A DNA stretch of 9,375 nucleotides from Spirochaetales bacterium (GTDB lineage: Bacteria; Spirochaetota; Spirochaetia; DSM-16054; Sediminispirochaetaceae), in NCBI GenBank assembly GCA_021767325.1, contig JAASTM010000050.1, positions 1 through 9,375 of the forward strand, in the 5' to 3' direction. Below the pieces are notes generated by a model. That model had not been told where the DNA came from, ran no database searches, and worked only from the letters and a program-made list of their open reading frames with translations. Shown one piece after another: positions 6,838 through 9,375 of the stretch; position 1 is the first letter of the stretch; each line of letters starts with the position of its first letter. Made by a program: the position numbers and the translations under genes.

Positions 6838-7779
6838 TTATTGTCGAGTGCTGGTCTCGATCTTATTGCTGAGCATCCGTTCACCTTCGAAGATGAAACG
6901 CGCGCTCACGAACTTGCCGTCCATGGCCATCGGCAGCCAGTCGGCATCGTCCTCCCACATGCGCTCATAGGGAATCTCCTCTACCGGTACCCAGAACGGG
7001 TCCGCCTCGTCGGTTTCCACCAGTTCGCCCTCGTAGTCATGGGCAAAAAACACATGGCCCTTCAGCGAATACCCGTTGGTAAACACGAACGACAGCTGCC
7101 CGACCTCGTACGGCTGCAGCGGAGTGAGCCCCACCTCCTCCTGCAACTCTCTCACCGCAGTCTGTACCGGTGTCTCGCCCGGGTCAATGCGACCGCCCGG
7201 CGCATTCACCTTGCCCTTGCCGAGGCCGCGCTTCTTGTTGATCAGCAGCACCTTCCCGTCCTTGAATATGTAACACAGCACCGCTGTCTCGGCCGGCTCC
7301 CAGCTCTCCCAGTCGAACTCTTCGACCGTTCGGGGCACATCGGCAATGCGCCTTTTCTCCGGCGGTGCCACCACCGAGGGATCATCATTGGATGGGGATG
7401 GAGGGGTTTGGGCCGGCGTAATCCCGGTCCGGCAGTTATCACAAAGGTTATCATCGTGATACAAAGTGGTTGTCAGCGGCAGGGCCGCGTTACACTCCCT
7501 GCACTGTTTCTTGAAGACAAAGATTCGTTTTCGAAGCCGGTAACCTACGAGCACAGTGATACCCACTGCCGGCAGTACCAGCCAATTGGCCAGGGGCTCA
7601 CTGTAGTACTTCTGCAGCATCAGCAGCTGCACGTACAGCAACAGTAGTACCCCCGCGGCAAACAGCGAGGCAAAGCGTTTCTGCTCTCCATGTTCGATAT
7701 GCGACCTCTGGGTGAGATTAAAAACCATTACCCCGACCATTAGCAACAGCAGGGGTATACGTATGTAGTCGATTATCAT
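6838..7779 (-). CDS. membrane-anchored MTH1-like Nudix hydrolase with zinc-ribbon-like knuckle
   Basis: The product has 313 residues from the ATG at 7779. Three hydrophobic helices (about 6-22, 36-56, 63-81) are followed by a four-cysteine knuckle, CxxC-x16-CxxC (Cys93, 96, 113, 116), a Pro-rich linker (about 119-144) and a Nudix domain (about 160-305). The Nudix box at 196-218 fits G-x5-E-x7-REUxEExGU exactly (RELQEEVGL at its end). The domain resembles human MTH1: RGLGKGKVNAPGG keeps the Asn equivalent to Asn33, and MWEDDADW (274-281) keeps equivalents of Trp117, Asp119 and Asp120, which read the oxidised base. Hydrolysis of 8-oxo-dGTP or 2-hydroxy-dATP is therefore the likely activity, on the cytoplasmic face. 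A TTG at 7872 would add 31 residues, but that DNA contains a good promoter, so I prefer 7779. It is divergent from the thymidine kinase-like gene and 76 bp upstream of the kinase. Confidence 0.85.
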   Translation of the reverse strand: MIIDYIRIPLLLLMVGVMVFNLTQRSHIEHGEQKRFASLFAAGVLLLLYVQLLMLQKYYSEPLANWLVLPAVGITVLVGYRLRKRIFVFKKQCRECNAALPLTTTLYHDDNLCDNCRTGITPAQTPPSPSNDDPSVVAPPEKRRIADVPRTVEEFDWESWEPAETAVLCYIFKDGKVLLINKKRGLGKGKVNAPGGRIDPGETPVQTAVRELQEEVGLTPLQPYEVGQLSFVFTNGYSLKGHVFFAHDYEGELVETDEADPFWVPVEEIPYERMWEDDADWLPMAMDGKFVSARFIFEGERMLSNKIETSTRQ

Positions 7780-7785
7780 AGATCG

Positions 7786-7814
7786 AAAATAAACGCCCAC
7801 ACCGATATAGTCAA
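7786..7814 (-). promoter_or_regulatory. candidate promoter of the Nudix gene, leaderless geometry
   Basis: On the minus strand TTGACT (7814-7809, five of six) and TATTTT (7791-7786, four of six) are spaced by the optimal 17 bp. The -10 box ends 6 nt before the ATG at 7779, so the expected start of transcription coincides with the A of the ATG. No Shine-Dalgarno sequence is present. This is the best -35 match of the three promoters with this geometry, and it lies inside the alternative TTG-initiated reading frame, arguing against that longer start. Confidence 0.5.
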
Positions 7815-7865
7815 TATATAACGGCTCTGCGGGCTCCCAACGGCTATTCAATGGCCACAAAACTG

Positions 7866-7894
7866 TTTTCAATCCGGCAGGCCTGCGTTAGTAT
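7866..7894 (+). promoter_or_regulatory. candidate promoter of the thymidine kinase-like gene, with central palindrome
   Basis: TTTTCA (7866-7871) and TAGTAT (7889-7894) are 17 bp apart, both four of six to consensus. The -10 box ends 6 nt before the ATG at 7901, again implying a start of transcription at the ATG. Between the boxes lies a perfect 10-bp palindrome, GCAGGCCTGC (7877-7886), which could be an operator but is short enough to arise by chance. Confidence 0.3.
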
Positions 7895-7900
7895 AGAGCT

Positions 7901-9058
7901 ATGTACGAACTAAAAAATGACCCCGGAACATTGAGTTTTCTCAAAAGCCTCGGCTTTCCAAGCGTAAGAGTGCACCACTCTTTTAACCACTTCGACTTCA
8001 CCCGCCCCTCCCGGCGGATCCTGGTAATCGGACCGATGGGCTCGGGCAAAACCGAATACTCGGCCCGGGTGTGGCGGGATGCCCGCGTAGCCCAGCAGAA
8101 GAGCGGCTACATCGGGGCCCAGACCACCACCGACGGCGCCGACCGGCGTAGGGTCTTTTTTATCCGCTCGCTGCTGGATGCCGGCCGCTTCCCCGAATAC
8201 CCCGACGACGCCCTGGCTTTCCGCGGCGGCTACGAGCGCTGCGGCCAGAATATCGCCAAAATAAAAGACTCCTTCAGTCTGGAGGAGGTACTCAAAGACA
8301 ACCCCGAAACCGGCACCTGGATCATCGACGAAGCCTCCTTCTACGACGAGCGGTTGGTCTACGTGGTACGCAACGCCAGCCGGCAGCGCGGGCTAATTTT
8401 CATCTTTCCGGCCCTCATCCTCAACTTCCGGCGGGACATCTTCAATCCCACGGCCCGCCTGATGCTGGAAACCGCAACCGACGTATTCCCGCTGACCGCC
8501 TACTGCGAGCACCCCGACTGCATCGAGGACTCCTTTTACACCTACCGCTACTACCAGGTGGACGGCGAGGAGTGCCCGGCCCTCTACTTCGATCCGCTCA
8601 TCATCGTCGGCGGCGACCAGAAGAAGGACAACCCCCTGGAGCCGAACTACTGCACCCGCTGCGACAATCACCACTACCTGCCGGGCAAGGAGTACACTTA
8701 CTTTACGCTGAAGCCACTCGGCGAGCAGGCCGCCCGCGGCACCGTCGACCCGCTGTGGAAGGAACTCGATGCCCTCAAGCACCACAAGGAGCGCTCGCTG
8801 CTCTACGATCACCTGAAGGAACAGTTCGCCGGCACCCCGGACGAACACGTGAACATGAACAGCCTGAAAGTTGCCAATATCGCCGAAAAGGCGCTTATCT
8901 ACCTGTACGCCGAGCAGAACCTCCTGCCCGAGGAGCTGCTGATCCGCCTGACCGAGGGCCTCAAACTGGACCGTGCGTACATGAAGAAAACCCTGGAGGA
9001 CAACCGCCGCCAGGTGGACCTGGACCAGCACATGCTGGTGGATATGTTCGAGCAGTAA
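7901..9058 (+). CDS. thymidine kinase-like (TK1/Tdk family) protein with long C-terminal region
   Basis: The product has 385 residues, about twice a usual bacterial thymidine kinase. The N-terminal 37 residues precede a Walker A motif, GPMGSGKT (44-51), of the TK1 type. 'DRRR' at 81-84 fits the family's conserved Asp-Arg. WIIDEASF (140-147) is the Walker B and catalytic-Glu segment, with Ser where DEAQF or DEGQF is usual. 'ALILNFRR' (171-178) replaces the typical GLDxDFRG. Cys202, Cys207, Cys251 and Cys254 match the paired cysteines of the family's zinc site, with VGG at 236-238 before the second pair. These features support a nucleoside kinase, but the divergence leaves the substrate open. 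Residues about 281-385 are predicted helical and match nothing I recognise. The following gene is a pyrimidine-nucleoside phosphorylase, which supports a pyrimidine salvage role. The codons are strongly G/C-ending. The ATG has no convincing Shine-Dalgarno sequence. Confidence 0.7.
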   Translation: MYELKNDPGTLSFLKSLGFPSVRVHHSFNHFDFTRPSRRILVIGPMGSGKTEYSARVWRDARVAQQKSGYIGAQTTTDGADRRRVFFIRSLLDAGRFPEYPDDALAFRGGYERCGQNIAKIKDSFSLEEVLKDNPETGTWIIDEASFYDERLVYVVRNASRQRGLIFIFPALILNFRRDIFNPTARLMLETATDVFPLTAYCEHPDCIEDSFYTYRYYQVDGEECPALYFDPLIIVGGDQKKDNPLEPNYCTRCDNHHYLPGKEYTYFTLKPLGEQAARGTVDPLWKELDALKHHKERSLLYDHLKEQFAGTPDEHVNMNSLKVANIAEKALIYLYAEQNLLPEELLIRLTEGLKLDRAYMKKTLEDNRRQVDLDQHMLVDMFEQ

Positions 9059-9083
9059 TGAACGGCCATGCATGATATGCAGT

Positions 9084-9111
9084 CCCGGCGGCAGGTGGGC
9101 TTAGAGCCGGG
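9084..9111 (+). other. hairpin in the 88-bp gap before the phosphorylase gene
   Basis: CCCGGC (9084-9089) can pair with GCCGGG (9106-9111) across a 16-nt loop. Inside it GGCT (9098-9101) can instead pair with AGCC (9105-9108), so two exclusive folds exist. No T-run follows, so it is not an intrinsic terminator. It sits 22 nt before the phosphorylase ribosome binding site and could influence stability or translation. It may be incidental in GC-rich DNA. Confidence 0.2.
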
Positions 9112-9146
9112 GAAGATTACATAATGAAGAAGCAAGGAGTAATCCT

Positions 9147-9375
9147 ATGAGAATGGTTGATTTAATCGAAAAGAAACGGAACGGCGGGCGCCTGTCCGCT
9201 GAAGAGATACGGTTTTTCGTGAACGGCTACGTGGACAACTCGATTCCGGACTACCAGGCGGCGGCTATGCTGATGGCCATCTGGTTCCGCGGCATGGACA
9301 AGCAGGAGACCACCGATCTGACGCTGACGATGGTCGAATCCGGTGACAAGATCGACCTCTCCCCGATCCCCGGCG
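9147..9375 (+). CDS. pdp: pyrimidine-nucleoside phosphorylase, 5' part (cut by window end)
   Basis: Only the first 76 residues are present. They open [14 protein letters not shown] and continue with [18 protein letters not shown] and a '[12 protein letters not shown]' segment. This matches the N-terminal helical domain of pyrimidine-nucleoside phosphorylase, as in Bacillus Pdp, and the related thymidine phosphorylase DeoA. The enzyme splits thymidine, uridine or deoxyuridine with phosphate into base and pentose 1-phosphate. The phosphate-binding and catalytic parts lie beyond the window, so Pdp and DeoA cannot be fully separated; the MRMVDxI opening favours Pdp. AAGGAGT at 9134-9140 sits 6 nt before the ATG. 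It lies 88 bp downstream of the thymidine kinase-like gene on the same strand, probably one pyrimidine salvage unit. The two enzymes compete for or balance thymidine use. Confidence 0.92.
   Translation, partial: MRMVDLIEKKRNGGRLSAEEIRFFVNGYVDNSIPDYQAAAMLMAIWFRGMDKQETTDLTLTMVESGDKIDLSPIPG

Noticed and set aside
6841..7647. A 268-codon plus-strand frame opposite the Nudix gene.
   Set aside because: The Nudix, zinc-knuckle and membrane features on the minus strand explain this DNA; the opposite product has no coherent motif.
7780..7872. TTG start giving the Nudix protein 31 more residues.
   Set aside because: The segment contains a TTGACT-17 bp-TATTTT promoter on the coding strand and encodes no recognisable domain; the ATG at 7779 starts just before the first membrane helix.
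8393..9073. A 226-codon open frame on the minus strand opposite the thymidine kinase-like gene.
   Set aside because: It lies wholly opposite a gene with clear family motifs, and its Val/Leu/Gln-rich low-complexity product is the usual antisense shadow of G/C-ending codons.
8572..9075. A 167-codon plus-strand frame overlapping the end of the thymidine kinase-like gene.
   Set aside because: The product is Arg/Pro/Gly-rich out-of-frame translation of GC-rich DNA, with no start signal and no recognisable domain.
9068..9124. An 18-codon open frame in the gap before the phosphorylase gene, considered as a leader peptide.
   Set aside because: It has no ribosome binding site, no run of regulatory codons, and the hairpin there lacks a T-run needed for classical attenuation.
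1..9375. Searched by eye for CRISPR arrays, tRNA genes, insertion-sequence ends, long direct repeats and phage genes.
   Set aside because: No repeated spacer pattern, cloverleaf, transposase motif or paired terminal repeat was seen; by-eye reading could miss diverged repeats.

Overview
The window looks like chromosomal DNA of a motile, free-living, Gram-negative-type bacterium, most likely a spirochaete (Spirochaetia). This rests on family resemblance only: a chemoreceptor tip of the type common in spirochaetes, an exported FecR-fold protein, and a thymidine kinase-like gene next to a pyrimidine-nucleoside phosphorylase. No rRNA or marker gene is present to prove it. I see no tRNA, CRISPR array, insertion sequence or phage gene. 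Coding density is high.

Layout. Positions 1-259 hold no intact gene, only a possible worn fragment and a weak promoter candidate. A single gene on the plus strand (260-931) encodes an exported FecR-domain protein. It converges on a long minus-strand block, and the two stop codons lie in the two arms of one hairpin (925-945). Read in its own direction, the minus-strand block is: a membrane-anchored MTH1-type Nudix hydrolase (7779-6838); a soluble PAS-PAS histidine kinase (6761-5295); an EamA/DMT transporter (5298-4330); endonuclease IV, nfo (4333-3491); a MIF-family tautomerase (3440-3102); and a dCache-type methyl-accepting chemotaxis protein (3101-939). From the kinase onward the genes overlap by 4 bp, overlap by 4 bp, are separated by 50 bp, and then join stop-to-start with no gap, so a five-gene operon is likely. 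Divergently, on the plus strand, lie a long thymidine kinase-like gene (7901-9058) and the 5' part of a pyrimidine-nucleoside phosphorylase (9147 to the window end).

How the genes fit together. Two themes recur. One is DNA and nucleotide-pool quality: a predicted 8-oxo-dGTP-type sanitiser, an AP endonuclease, a thymidine kinase-like enzyme and a pyrimidine phosphorylase lie within about 6 kb. The other is sensing: a PAS kinase with no response regulator in view, and a chemoreceptor, sharing one probable transcript with a transporter and a tautomerase.

The points most worth checking are the Nudix architecture (three membrane segments, a four-cysteine zinc-ribbon-like knuckle, then an MTH1-like domain); a repeated TAnnnT box exactly 6 nt before the ATG at three SD-poor genes, suggesting leaderless transcripts; the MIF-chemoreceptor coupling; the hairpin carrying both stop codons; and the roughly 105-residue extra C-terminal region of the thymidine kinase-like protein. 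Nothing here amounts to a clearly new defence or mobile system.
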